Source of the DNA: Enterococcus casseliflavus NBRC 100478 | Lineage (GTDB): Bacteria; Bacillota; Bacilli; Lactobacillales; Enterococcaceae | DNA: 64,000 bases | Reading direction: 5' to 3' | NCBI RefSeq assembly: GCF_001544095.1 | Contig: NZ_BCPT01000002.1 | Span: forward strand, 124,001 to 188,000 | Shown here: positions 39,264 to 47,287 of the stretch, piece by piece | How positions within the stretch are numbered: the first letter of the stretch is position 1 | Layout of the letters: every line of letters begins with the position of its first letter | The notes under the pieces: model-generated | What the model was told of the DNA's origin: nothing | The model's database searches: none | The model's input: only the letters and a program-made list of their open reading frames with translations | Made by a program: the position numbers and the translations under genes

Positions 39264-40184
39264 TTAATTTAAATAATCTAGAATGGACATCTGCATGATC
39301 TTTGTTCCCATCGCTAGTGTTGAACGGTAGGCAGTCATTTGATTTTGATATTCCATATACTTTTCCGCAATATCGACGTCTTGTTTGTTGGACAGTGTTT
39401 CGGTCAAGTTCAGCTTTTCCGTCTCATTTCGATCAGCTGCCGCCTCCAAGCGATTGTAGAGGGTGCCGATCTGCGCCCGTACATTCACCACATTAGTGGC
39501 ATGCTGGTCATGAGCGGTTAAAAGCTCGCCACCTAAGGCATCTTTATCATCACTGCGCAACGCAGACAACAAATCATTGAAATAGGTGCTTAAATTTTGG
39601 GGATCCGCAGCTGTGCCCGTCTCGTTCATCAGACGATCACCGCTGGCTAACAGATCCACCGAGACCCCATTTGCGATTTCTCGCGGCAAGTCTTCGCTGG
39701 TGCCATTGTATTTGATACCGACGATGGCGTCATTTTCTTTGACGATCTCAAAAGGCGCCGTCGTCGTATTCGTTCCGCTAAATAGATAGCGGCCATCAAA
39801 GTTGGTGTTTAATGATTCAACGATGCCTTCGATCTCTTGCTCGATCTCTGAACGATTTGCCCCTAATTCCTCACTGCCAGCTGTCGCATTGGCAGAAGAT
39901 TGAACCAACGAGCGAATCCGCAGCATCGAAGTACTGACACTTTCTAAAGCAGAATCTTGGGCTTTTGTCCAAGAAATACTGTCTTTGATCGTATTGTTGT
40001 AAGTTTTGTTTTGATTTAACGACACATTGAGATCCATGATTTTTGAAACCAGCAGCGGATTATCCGAGGACTTGCTGACTTCTTTTAAGCTCGATAGCTG
40101 ATTCAACGTGGATTGGACTTTGGAGGCGTTGGTTCCTAGATTTCGTAAAAAATCATTGTAGGTGATTGAATTGGAAATACGCAT
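39264..40184 (-). CDS. flgL: FlgL, hook-filament junction protein 3
   Basis: A protein of 306 residues related to flagellin. N-terminus MRISNSITYNDFLRNLGTNA and SLKEVSKSSDNPLLVSKIMDL; C-terminus NVRAQIGTLYNRLEAAADRN and VDIAEKYMEYQNQMTAYRST. It links hook and filament together with FlgK. ATG 40184 follows AGGAGTGTAGACC; only 3 bp separate it from the flgK stop. It is the last gene of the flgM-flgN-flgK-flgL unit and is followed by a terminator. Confidence 0.93.
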   Translation of the reverse strand: MRISNSITYNDFLRNLGTNASKVQSTLNQLSSLKEVSKSSDNPLLVSKIMDLNVSLNQNKTYNNTIKDSISWTKAQDSALESVSTSMLRIRSLVQSSANATAGSEELGANRSEIEQEIEGIVESLNTNFDGRYLFSGTNTTTAPFEIVKENDAIVGIKYNGTSEDLPREIANGVSVDLLASGDRLMNETGTAADPQNLSTYFNDLLSALRSDDKDALGGELLTAHDQHATNVVNVRAQIGTLYNRLEAAADRNETEKLNLTETLSNKQDVDIAEKYMEYQNQMTAYRSTLAMGTKIMQMSILDYLN

Positions 40185-40187
40185 GGT

Positions 40188-41711
40188 CTACACTCCTGTT
40201 CGATTGATCAATGTGTCTAACATTTCAGAAACGACCGATAATATGCGGGCATTGGCCTGAAATCCTTGTTGGAAACGAATCACATCGGACATTTCTTCAT
40301 TTAATGAAACCCCAGACACCGATTGATTTTTGTATTCTAGTTGATTCAGCAGCGACAATTGGGCACTGACTGTATTGTCGGCTTGCTGTTTTGAGATCCC
40401 GTTTTTGGTGACGATGCTGTTAAAATAGCTGCTGACACTCATGCCAGATGCTGCATTGGCAAACGTCAATGTCTCAGAATCAAAAGAAGCGATCGTCTTT
40501 TCTGACAACGGGAAGTCCAATTTGGCACTGCTGAGTTTCGCCATTGCAGCAGCTCTTGAACCATCTCCTGCTGCATTGCTCGTTCCGCCGGTCACCAGAC
40601 TTGGGTTATCTAACAGTGCTTGGCTGACCCGAATCGTCGTCGCTGTACCAGTATCATCTTGGCCGATCTCAAATAGACCGCTAGTAGGAGAAGCGCCGCC
40701 GGTAAAGACCATGTTCATGGCTTGCGCGATCGTCGTCGTAAAGTTGTTCAATTCCGTCAAACGGCTGCCGATCTCCCCAGATGATGCTTGCAGGCCTCCG
40801 ATCGCGCCTTCTTTGATCGGCAATTCTGTATAGGCGGTTTCGCCATTGTCGGTGGTTTTCGTCAACAAGACGGTTCCAGCTGGATAAGACCCTGTGATGG
40901 TTTCGGCAGGATTCAAGGCGTTGCCGTCTTTGGAAACCAAGGCGCCTGTGTCGCTTTGTCCCACCACCACACTAAGGGTATTGCGTTCCTCCGCACTTAA
41001 AATCGTCTGTCCGCTCATGGATACAAACCCACGGCCATACTGATTGGTCTTGGTTTCGATCCCTGCTAGACCCGAGAGATCTTTCAACAGACTGTCTCGA
41101 CGATCTAAAAGATCATTGGGTGTCTCACCACTTGTCGTCAACCCATAGATCTGTTCATTCAAGGATTGCAGCTGTTTGACCTTCTCATTGAAGTCCAGCG
41201 CGGATTTTTCGATGGTATCCAGCGTATCGCTTTGCAGCTGCGTCATTTGTTTGCCCATTTGGTTGATGGTATCGGCAAACGTACTGCTGTTTTCCAGCAC
41301 AAGGGTCTTAGACGTATCCAGTTCAGGATTGTTGGCTAATGCGGTCCAAGAATCAAACATCGTTGCCAGCTGTTTGGACAGTCCGTTGTCAGAAGGCTCA
41401 TTCATTAAACTTTCCAGCTGTCCTAATATGTCTGCTTTTTGTTCATAATATGTATAGGTAGAATTGGCATTGCGTACTTGTCCAATGACAAAATCATCGA
41501 CGATCCGTTCGACACTGCCGACTTTCACACCCATACCGATGCTGCCGACACCCGCTAAATGATAAGACGCTTCGGCTTGCAAGTTGACTCGTTGTCTAGA
41601 GTAGCCGTCTGTATTGGTATTTGCAATGTTATGGCTGCTGGTTTGCAACGCTGCTTGATTGGCGGTCATGCCCCGGGTTGCGGTGCCTAATGAACCAAAT
41701 AGTCCTGTCAT
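40188..41711 (-). CDS. flgK: FlgK, hook-filament junction protein 1
   Basis: A protein of 507 residues. The N-terminus carries the rod/hook signature ALQTSSHNIANTNTDGYSRQ, and the C-terminus the FlgK pattern IRFQQGFQANARILSVVSEM. A coiled section near 100-200 includes LNEQIYGL. It forms the first junction ring between hook and filament. The ATG at 41711 lies 11 bp after flgN and follows AAGGAGT. Its Leu/Asn/Ser-rich middle domain is variable in the family. No sign of damage. Confidence 0.94.
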   Translation of the reverse strand: MTGLFGSLGTATRGMTANQAALQTSSHNIANTNTDGYSRQRVNLQAEASYHLAGVGSIGMGVKVGSVERIVDDFVIGQVRNANSTYTYYEQKADILGQLESLMNEPSDNGLSKQLATMFDSWTALANNPELDTSKTLVLENSSTFADTINQMGKQMTQLQSDTLDTIEKSALDFNEKVKQLQSLNEQIYGLTTSGETPNDLLDRRDSLLKDLSGLAGIETKTNQYGRGFVSMSGQTILSAEERNTLSVVVGQSDTGALVSKDGNALNPAETITGSYPAGTVLLTKTTDNGETAYTELPIKEGAIGGLQASSGEIGSRLTELNNFTTTIAQAMNMVFTGGASPTSGLFEIGQDDTGTATTIRVSQALLDNPSLVTGGTSNAAGDGSRAAAMAKLSSAKLDFPLSEKTIASFDSETLTFANAASGMSVSSYFNSIVTKNGISKQQADNTVSAQLSLLNQLEYKNQSVSGVSLNEEMSDVIRFQQGFQANARILSVVSEMLDTLINRTGV

Positions 41712-41722
41712 AGAAGTACTCC

Positions 41723-42079
41723 TTACATTTTTTGATCGATGATCGCTGTTGAGACAGCTTGTTTTTCTTGGTATTTCGAATACGTATTTGCCGATGTCTT
41801 GATATTTTCTTTGACTGCATCCATCAAAACGGTTTGGAAACTAATGGCTTGCTCCGTCAGCAGGAGATTTTCGGCTTGCTGCACTTGGATCTGGCGGATG
41901 AGTTCTTTGATCGCCACTGAAAGAGTTCCTTCATACGTGGAAAAAACGGGTACGAAGGCGGTTTTTTTCTCGACGAGTTCTGGTAATTTTTCTGCTTGAT
42001 TTTTGATCAAGCAGGTCTTTTCTTTTTGCAGCAACCGCAAGAACTGCTGAAGCTGACGCTCAAATTCCCGTTCTGTCAT
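41723..42079 (-). CDS. flgN: FlgN-like chaperone for FlgK/FlgL
   Basis: A protein of 118 residues, helical throughout. It has the FlgN-like pattern of an N-terminal helix with FLRLLQKEKTCLIKNQAEKLPELVEKKTAF (in pieces) followed by long amphipathic helices. FlgN holds the junction proteins for export. Its identity rests partly on position between flgM and flgK, where flgN lies in Bacilli. The ATG at 42079 directly follows the flgM stop codon (no gap), so translation is coupled. Confidence 0.8.
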   Translation of the reverse strand: MTEREFERQLQQFLRLLQKEKTCLIKNQAEKLPELVEKKTAFVPVFSTYEGTLSVAIKELIRQIQVQQAENLLLTEQAISFQTVLMDAVKENIKTSANTYSKYQEKQAVSTAIIDQKM

Positions 42080-42355
42080 CTAGTCGACCTGCTTTTCATC
42101 TTGTTGCAGCATTTTATCTGCGATCGTTTCGGCAGATACTTGGTAGGTGCCTTCTTTGATCGCTCGCTTCAATTCTGCCACTCGCTCACTGCGACTGGCT
42201 GTTTGATTGGCACTCTTTTGAATGGCTTGAGCTGTTTCGGACAATTGAACATCGACGGTTTTTTCTGTCTGAGCAGCAGATGGCTTTTCTTGTTTGACCG
42301 CTTCACGTTTGATGGCCTTGTCGCTGTATTCTGCGTAACCTCTTTCGATTTTCAT
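42080..42355 (-). CDS. flgM: FlgM, anti-sigma-28 factor
   Basis: A protein of 91 residues. The N-terminal half is polar and probably disordered; the C-terminal half has VQLSETAQAIQKSANQ and RVAELKRAIKEGTYQVSAET, the helices that wrap around sigma-28. FlgM blocks the sigma factor until hook completion allows its export. ATG 42355 follows GGAGGAGAACCT. Its promoter is itself of the sigma-28 type, a negative feedback loop known from other flagellar systems. It heads the flgM-flgN-flgK-flgL unit. Confidence 0.92.
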   Translation of the reverse strand: MKIERGYAEYSDKAIKREAVKQEKPSAAQTEKTVDVQLSETAQAIQKSANQTASRSERVAELKRAIKEGTYQVSAETIADKMLQQDEKQVD

Positions 42356-42388
42356 AGGTTCTCCTCCGTTCTCATTCTTCTACCCTCT

Positions 42389-42416
42389 ACTATCGGTCAA
42401 ATCACAAAAAAGTTAA
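42389..42416 (-). promoter_or_regulatory. Sigma-28 promoter of flgM
   Basis: On the minus strand TTAA (complement of 42413-42416), 16 bp, CCGATAGT (complement of 42389-42396). The -35 lies inside the stem of the preceding terminator. Confidence 0.82.
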
Positions 42417-42436
42417 ACCCATATGTTTAACTTTTT
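42406..42436 (-). terminator. Rho-independent terminator after fliY, overlapping the flgM -35
   Basis: AGTTAAAC and GTTTAACT pair around a 6-nt loop with A/T runs on both sides. The downstream arm and T-run contain the TTAA used by the flgM promoter. Confidence 0.78.
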
Positions 42437-42450
42437 GCGATTTCTTCAAA

Positions 42451-43509
42451 TTAATGCAAATTGTGGATGCGTTGTTTTTGCGAAAGAATGTTGGTGATCC
42501 GCACACCGAAGTTTTCATTGATGACCACGACTTCCCCAGTGGCGATCAGCTTGCCGTTCAACAAAATCTCTAGCGGTTCATCCGTCAGTTTTTCCAGTTC
42601 GATGACGGACCCCGTATTGAAAGATAAAATATCCTTAATGGTTTTTTTGCTGCGGCCTAACACGACACTTAGATCCAATGGCACATCAAGAATCAAGTCC
42701 AAATTATCCCCATCGCTCACTCCGCTGGAGGCCAGTGTTTGAAACGCAGGTTTGCTGACTTCCACGGGCTTTGATGCAGCCGCTGGTTCTGGCGTAGGTG
42801 CAGCAACGGGTGCCGTTGGCTGCGGTGTTGGTGTTTCCCGAGTAACGACAGTCGCTTCGTCTGAGAGCATCGCACTGGCGATATCGTTGACCACAGGATC
42901 GGTAAAGATCTGCATGATTTTGCTTTCGATCAAACCTTCGACGCGCAAAGAAAATGAGATACAGTAAATCTCTTCCTCTGCCTCGATCCCGCTATACTCA
43001 ATGTTTTCTGGTGTCTCCCATAGTTTGACGATCGGCGGCAAGATATCCACTTTGCGGCTGATCATCGTTGCCATCGAAGTCGAGGCAGTCCCAATCATTT
43101 GGTTCATAGCTTCTGCCACAGCACTTAGCTCTAATTCCGTAAATTGAGTGTTGCTGGTTTCACCAGTTCCACCCATCATCAAATCGGCGATCACGATGGC
43201 ATCTTTGACTTCTAATAGCATCAAATTACTGCCTAAAAGGCCTTCTTTAAATTCAACTGTCGTCGCTACTTTTGGTGCAACGAGGTCGTTTAAGATCTCA
43301 CCAAATTTGATTTTAGACACCCGGGGAGTCGTGATGCTGACCCGACGATCAAGAATGGAAGACAACGTCGTCGCCGCTTGCGACATGGAGATATTGCCAA
43401 CTTCGCCGATAATGTCGACTTTGACTTGCTCTTCTAATCCTTGTGGCTGGGCTGGGGCACTTTGATTCAACAATGCATCGATTTCTGCTTGGGATAAACG
43501 TTCACTCAT
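42451..43509 (-). CDS. fliY: FliY, flagellar switch protein with CheC-like and SpoA domains
   Basis: A protein of 352 residues. Domains: N-terminal CheY-P binding peptide (LSQAEIDALLN, residues 5-15), CheC/FliM-like domain (about 30-200, with GEVGNISMSQAATTLSSIL and a second ELSAVAEAMNQMIGTASTSM helix carrying the E-N phosphatase residues), a Pro/Ala-rich linker (about 220-255), and the SpoA/FliN domain (about 270-345, LDLILDVPLDLSVVLGRSKK). It builds the C-ring and removes phosphate from CheY-P. Its start overlaps the fliM stop by 4 bp. It ends the cheW-fliM-fliY run. Confidence 0.93.
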   Translation of the reverse strand: MSERLSQAEIDALLNQSAPAQPQGLEEQVKVDIIGEVGNISMSQAATTLSSILDRRVSITTPRVSKIKFGEILNDLVAPKVATTVEFKEGLLGSNLMLLEVKDAIVIADLMMGGTGETSNTQFTELELSAVAEAMNQMIGTASTSMATMISRKVDILPPIVKLWETPENIEYSGIEAEEEIYCISFSLRVEGLIESKIMQIFTDPVVNDIASAMLSDEATVVTRETPTPQPTAPVAAPTPEPAAASKPVEVSKPAFQTLASSGVSDGDNLDLILDVPLDLSVVLGRSKKTIKDILSFNTGSVIELEKLTDEPLEILLNGKLIATGEVVVINENFGVRITNILSQKQRIHNLH

Positions 43510-44516
43510 AGTTCTTGCTCCTCTTCTAACTTGTCTAATAATTCAATGGCTAAACGGTCCTCTTGCTTCCCAGGTTTTGCTCGGAAGTAAGGTTTTCCAT
43601 CGATGAAAGTCTCCAATGGTTCAGTAATTTTTTTGTCTAGTTTGATGACATCGCCTTCTTCTAAGTGGAGAAACTCAGAAAGACTCATTTGAGCATGGCC
43701 CAGCAGAACTTCTAAATTCAAACCGACGCCATTCAAACTTTTTTGCAACTCGCGGCTATCGTCTTGGTTGACTGGCTGATTGCTATCAAACCAATTGCGG
43801 AAACTTAATTTATCAATGATCCCTTCAAAGAAGACATAGGGGATACATAGATTGATAAAATGTTTCACTTCAAAAATTTTGATAGTAAAGGTCACTAACA
43901 CGACGGGTTCGTTGGGCGACATGTTTTGCATCAATTGCGGATTCGTATCGATTCCATCCAAAACCGAATCCAAGGCAACGATGTCCTTCCAAACATTTTG
44001 GTAGACCCGGACAAATTGTGCCACCACTTCTTCCAAGATTGCTGTTTCAATATCAGTAAAACTTTTTTTCTCGCTAAAATCTATTTCGATCGGCTTGTTT
44101 TGATAGACATCCAAGCCGCCGCACAACAACTCCACCAACATCATACACAGTTGTGGGTTCATCTCGATCATTTGAATCCCGCTCAAAGGCTGCGAATGAA
44201 AGAGCCCCAACAAAGTAAATTTTGGTATCGAATGGATAAATTCGTCATAACTGACTTGTTCGATAGCTGCCAACTGCAAAGAAACATTGGTCCGCAGTTG
44301 GGTAGAAAGCATGCTACTGCTCATCTTCGAGAAATCCTCGAAGATCATGTGCAGGGTATTGACGTATTCTTTCGACAGCTTTGTTGGTCGGCGAAAATCG
44401 TAGGCTTTCACTTTGGCTTGTTTGTCTTCTATCTCAATAATTTCTTGATCGATCTCTCCGCTGCTCATCGCATTCAACAATAAATCAATCTCTTGCTGCG
44501 TCAATACCTGATCCAC
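43506..44516 (-). CDS. fliM: FliM, flagellar motor switch protein
   Basis: A protein of 336 residues. It has the N-terminal CheY-P binding motif LTQQEIDLLLNAM (about 5-17), YDFRRPTKLSKEYVNTLHMIFEDF, a middle CheC-like domain and the C-terminal SpoA domain (EVLLGHAQMSLSEFLHLEEGD). With FliY it forms the C-ring that sets rotation direction when CheY-P binds. In this strain the adjacent cheY is only a remnant, so another CheY copy would be needed for switching. Normal length and motifs; the gene itself looks intact. Confidence 0.94.
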   Translation of the reverse strand: MDQVLTQQEIDLLLNAMSSGEIDQEIIEIEDKQAKVKAYDFRRPTKLSKEYVNTLHMIFEDFSKMSSSMLSTQLRTNVSLQLAAIEQVSYDEFIHSIPKFTLLGLFHSQPLSGIQMIEMNPQLCMMLVELLCGGLDVYQNKPIEIDFSEKKSFTDIETAILEEVVAQFVRVYQNVWKDIVALDSVLDGIDTNPQLMQNMSPNEPVVLVTFTIKIFEVKHFINLCIPYVFFEGIIDKLSFRNWFDSNQPVNQDDSRELQKSLNGVGLNLEVLLGHAQMSLSEFLHLEEGDVIKLDKKITEPLETFIDGKPYFRAKPGKQEDRLAIELLDKLEEEQEL

Positions 44517-44533
44517 ACTAATCCCCCATTTTT

Positions 44534-44923
44534 TTAAAAAATCATGTGATCGATTTGAATCACACTGGCTACTTTTTCACCGATCGTCACGACCCCAACG
44601 GCATGTTCTGTCTCTTGATTGCTCAGTTGGATATCGTCTTCGGTGATATCAAGAACTTCAATTACTTCTTCTACAAGGACTCCTTTGGTCTCCTCTTGCT
44701 TCTTCATGATCAATATGTTTTTTTCGTAGGCTGGTTCCATGATGGGAATCAATTTTGCCAAACGAATCACCGTTACGACAGACCCCCGCAGATTGATCAG
44801 CCCTTCCACCCACTCTGGTGCTAAGGGCACCTTCGTAAAGGAAGGGGCATCAATGACCTCGTCCACCGAGTCCGCTGAGATCAAATAGTACTGCTGAGCC
44901 ATTTTGAAAAGAATCATCTGCAT
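44534..44923 (-). CDS. cheW: CheW-like coupling protein
   Basis: A protein of 129 residues made of one CheW domain: LFKMAQQYYLISADSVDEVI at the start, LAPEWVEGLINLRGSVVTVI (the conserved NLRG), and VGVVTIGEKVASVIQIDHM at the end. It couples chemoreceptors to CheA at the membrane. ATG 44923 follows AGGAGGATAGCGAC. The stop of the cheY remnant lies 19 bp upstream, so in the ancestor cheY-cheW-fliM-fliY formed one run. With the upstream operon missing, its present promoter is unclear. Confidence 0.88.
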   Translation of the reverse strand: MQMILFKMAQQYYLISADSVDEVIDAPSFTKVPLAPEWVEGLINLRGSVVTVIRLAKLIPIMEPAYEKNILIMKKQEETKGVLVEEVIEVLDITEDDIQLSNQETEHAVGVVTIGEKVASVIQIDHMIF

Positions 44924-44942
44924 GTCGCTATCCTCCTAGGCA

Positions 44943-45008
44943 TTAGGCAAAGGCTTTGTCGATGGCAGTGATTACGCGGTCCGTGTCAAAGGGCTTCACG
45001 AAAAAAAA
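44943..45008 (-). pseudogene. cheY: 3' remnant of cheY
   Basis: On the minus strand the frame reads FFVKPFDTDRVITAIDKAFA and then stops at TAA (complement of 44943-44945). VKPF is the universal C-terminal motif of CheY response regulators, with the conserved Lys. The rest of the gene, including the phosphoryl-accepting Asp, is absent: upstream of the Phe codons the frame goes into a TAG within a few codons, and the sequence changes to AT-rich DNA. Only about 21 codons survive, so no functional CheY is made from here. It marks a rearrangement junction. Confidence 0.8.
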
Positions 45009-45146
45009 CGGTACCATCTATAAATATTCACAAAAATTGCAAGCTGTACCATTTCAAAAATTTGCCGTCACTTGCCCAAAAAACAACAAAAAAAGAAGAA
45101 GCTGAAAATTTATTTTAGTTATTTTTAGGATTATTTTTTTTTGCTA
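45009..45146. other. AT-rich sequence of unknown origin at the cheY junction
   Basis: There is no gene in this stretch. It starts with GGTACCAT and contains a degenerate direct repeat: GTACCAT...CAAAAATTGC (45011-45040) and GTACCATTTCAAAAATTTGC (45046-45065). It could be the end of a mobile element or of a displaced segment, but no terminal inverted repeat or transposase can be seen, so this stays open. Confidence 0.4.
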
Positions 45147-45174
45147 TTAAGAATGATTTTAATTCACCGATAAA
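45147..45174 (+). promoter_or_regulatory. Sigma-28 promoter of motAB
   Basis: TTAA (45147-45150), 16 bp, CCGATAAA (45167-45174), about 50 bp before the motA start. It is identical in its core to the flagellin promoter and intact despite lying next to the cheY junction. Confidence 0.83.
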
Positions 45175-45223
45175 ATAAATGAGGGTTTAAAACCTGGAAA
45201 TAGAATTTAGGAGGACGCAACAA

Positions 45224-45988
45224 ATGGATTTTTTCTTGCTGATCGGTATTATTTTAGGATTGATATCTGTGGTGGTTGGGATGATTGTAAAAGGTGCCAA
45301 TGTGGCCGTTTTGATCAATCCGGCAGCCGCGATCATCATTTTCGTTGGTGTGATCGCAGCCGTTATCAATTCATTTCCCAGCAGTGATATCAAAAAAATC
45401 CCGAAGATCTTCGGCGTTCTGCTGAAAAATAAAGAATACGACTTAAAAACAACCATCAATACCATCGTTGAATTAGCCAACCAAGCCCGGCGCGATGGCT
45501 TGTTATCTCTTGAAGGTGCCATCCAAAACTTAGAAGATCCTTTTTTAAAAAAGGGCTTGGAAATGGTGGTTGATGGCATCGCTGCCGAACAGATCCAAGA
45601 AATCATGGAGAATGAGATCTATGGGATCGAAGAACGGCATCGCATCGGCTCGGCTATTTTTAAAACCGCCGGCACGAGTTCCCCGACCTTAGGGGTGTTA
45701 GGAGCCGTGATCGGGCTGATTGGGGCGCTAGGTAATTTAGAGGATGTAGAGGCACTGGGGCACATGATCTCGGCGGCCTTCGTGGCGACCCTTTATGGTA
45801 TTTTCTTCGGCTATGTCCTGTTCATTCCCTTTAGCTCACGCCTGACCTTGAAATCGGAGCAAGAGGTCCAAATGATGTCGATCATCGTGGAAGGGGTCTT
45901 AGCGATCCAAGCCGGGCAATCGCCGAAAAGCATTGAGAAAAAATTATACAGCTTGATCGATCCGAAAAAACGGCAAGAACAATTATAA
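45224..45988 (+). CDS. motA: MotA, flagellar stator protein
   Basis: A protein of 254 residues with four membrane helices: two near the start (about 1-50) and two after a large cytoplasmic loop (about 145-205). The third and fourth helices contain TSSPTLGVLGAVIGLIGALG with the conserved proline and ISAAFVATLYGIFFGYVLF. With MotB it forms the proton channel that drives the rotor. ATG 45224 follows AGGAGGACGCAACAA. motB follows after 13 bp. The pair has its own sigma-28 promoter and lies divergent from the cheW-fliM-fliY genes. Confidence 0.94.
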   Translation: MDFFLLIGIILGLISVVVGMIVKGANVAVLINPAAAIIIFVGVIAAVINSFPSSDIKKIPKIFGVLLKNKEYDLKTTINTIVELANQARRDGLLSLEGAIQNLEDPFLKKGLEMVVDGIAAEQIQEIMENEIYGIEERHRIGSAIFKTAGTSSPTLGVLGAVIGLIGALGNLEDVEALGHMISAAFVATLYGIFFGYVLFIPFSSRLTLKSEQEVQMMSIIVEGVLAIQAGQSPKSIEKKLYSLIDPKKRQEQL

Positions 45989-46001
45989 AGGGTGAAGCGA
46001 C

Positions 46002-46772
46002 ATGAAGCGAAAAAAGAAACATGAAGAACATGTAGACGAAGCGTGGCTTTTGCCTTACTCGGATATGTTGACCTTGCTGCTGGCTTTGTTCATCGTCATG
46101 TTTGCCATGGCGAAAGTCGATGATGAGAAGTTCCAAGAAATCAAAAGCGAATTTGGCACCATCCTTTCCAGCCACCACAGCAATTCATCTGTGATTGGGT
46201 CGGTGATCGATATGGGCGAGACCACGCCGCGAAAAAAAGCCGCCACTTCTGCCGAAGCACAAGCGCAAGAAGCAGCGGTTCGGACCCAACTGGAAAATCA
46301 GCAACTAGAAAAAATCAGCGACCAGCTATCACAAGAGCTGGCAGCTTCTGGCTTAAAAGAGCAGACAGAAGTCCGCTTGGAATCCGATGGCTTGCATATC
46401 ACGCTTGCCAGCAGTATCTTGTTTGCCTCTGGCAGCGCCGAGATCACGGACACCACTCGTCAGTCACTGGATCTGCTATCGGACTCACTGAAAAAATTAA
46501 AAACCAACAAAATCGTGATCGCTGGGCATACCGATAACGTACCTGAAAAAGGCAATGGCCGCTACCAATCTAACTGGGATCTTAGTTCCGCTCGGGCCAT
46601 TACCGTTATGGAGTACTTCATCAGCAAAGGCGCCGTTTTAGAAAAAAATGCTGCCATCCAAGCCTTTGCCGATACCGAACCGAAGGCCGATAACAACACC
46701 CCCCAAGGCCGCTCGGAAAACCGCCGCGTGGAGATGATCATTCAGCGGACTGAAACGGCAGCTGCTCAATAA
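46002..46772 (+). CDS. motB: MotB, flagellar stator protein
   Basis: A protein of 256 residues. A short cytoplasmic N-terminus rich in Lys is followed by one membrane helix containing PYSDMLTLLLALFIVMFAM, whose Asp is the essential proton carrier. A flexible plug and linker follow, then a C-terminal OmpA-like peptidoglycan-binding domain (about 130-250, VIAGHTDNVPEKGNGRYQSN and GRSENRRVEM). It anchors the stator to the wall. It is co-transcribed with motA and ends before a strong terminator. Confidence 0.94.
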   Translation: MKRKKKHEEHVDEAWLLPYSDMLTLLLALFIVMFAMAKVDDEKFQEIKSEFGTILSSHHSNSSVIGSVIDMGETTPRKKAATSAEAQAQEAAVRTQLENQQLEKISDQLSQELAASGLKEQTEVRLESDGLHITLASSILFASGSAEITDTTRQSLDLLSDSLKKLKTNKIVIAGHTDNVPEKGNGRYQSNWDLSSARAITVMEYFISKGAVLEKNAAIQAFADTEPKADNNTPQGRSENRRVEMIIQRTETAAAQ

Positions 46773-46788
46773 ATAACCTTTTCCAATT

Positions 46789-46826
46789 AAAAAAACGATC
46801 CCCTTTCAAAGGCGATCGTTTTTTTT
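46789..46826. terminator. Bidirectional rho-independent terminator
   Basis: AAACGATC and GATCGTTT enclose an inner CCTTT / AAAGG stem, with A and T runs on both sides. It lies between motB and a convergent small gene and overlaps the end of the latter. Confidence 0.85.
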
Positions 46827-47015
46827 ATCTATAAATAAATTGTAGTAGCCGTAACAAATGATGACAATGCCCACCAATGTGGAACGGTCAATAAAAGGAA
46901 TCTCAAAAACCATAAAAAGCAACCCTTTTAAGCCTAAAATGATGATACCCATAACTAGCATCAGCCAAGAGGCGAGACGAATCAATTGGTATTCTTTTCC
47001 AAAAATCTTCAGCAA
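46806..47015 (-). CDS. Small membrane protein
   Basis: A protein of 69 residues with two hydrophobic helices (about 12-35 and 43-62) and charged ends. I do not recognise a family. TTG 47015 is chosen as start because AAGGAGG (complement of 47023-47029) lies 7 bp before it; the frame also has an upstream TTG without a site. Its last codons lie within the terminator shared with motB. It may not be part of the motility genes. Confidence 0.6.
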   Translation of the reverse strand: MLKIFGKEYQLIRLASWLMLVMGIIILGLKGLLFMVFEIPFIDRSTLVGIVIICYGYYNLFIDKKNDRL

Positions 47016-47220
47016 CCGTACCCCTCCTTTTCTCAACTTAAAGTGTACGCTTTCTTAATGAGCAATCACAGTTCACCTGTCTGATGTTGCTGCTTGGCAA
47101 AAGTCGACAGCCATTGGTTGCTTCTTCTCATTATAACAGATGCTTCATGCCTCACCCTACGGTTTCCTAACTGACCTTCTTTTTTTGCAGTTGGACAATT
47201 CTGATTTAACCATACACATC

Positions 47221-47261
47221 AAAAAACCCCCATTACCAACGAATTTATTGGGAATGGGGGG
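47221..47261 (-). terminator. Rho-independent terminator of the chemoreceptor gene
   Basis: CCCCCATT-CCAA and TTGG-AATGGGGG pair with one mismatch around an 8-nt loop, followed by six T on the minus strand. Confidence 0.85.
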
Positions 47262-47287
47262 ATGATCAGCTTTCGCTAGTCAATCAT

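Noticed and set aside
45187-45606. Minus-strand frame opposite motA, possibly the missing operon
   Set aside because: Its translation has no resemblance to flagellar proteins and mirrors motA.
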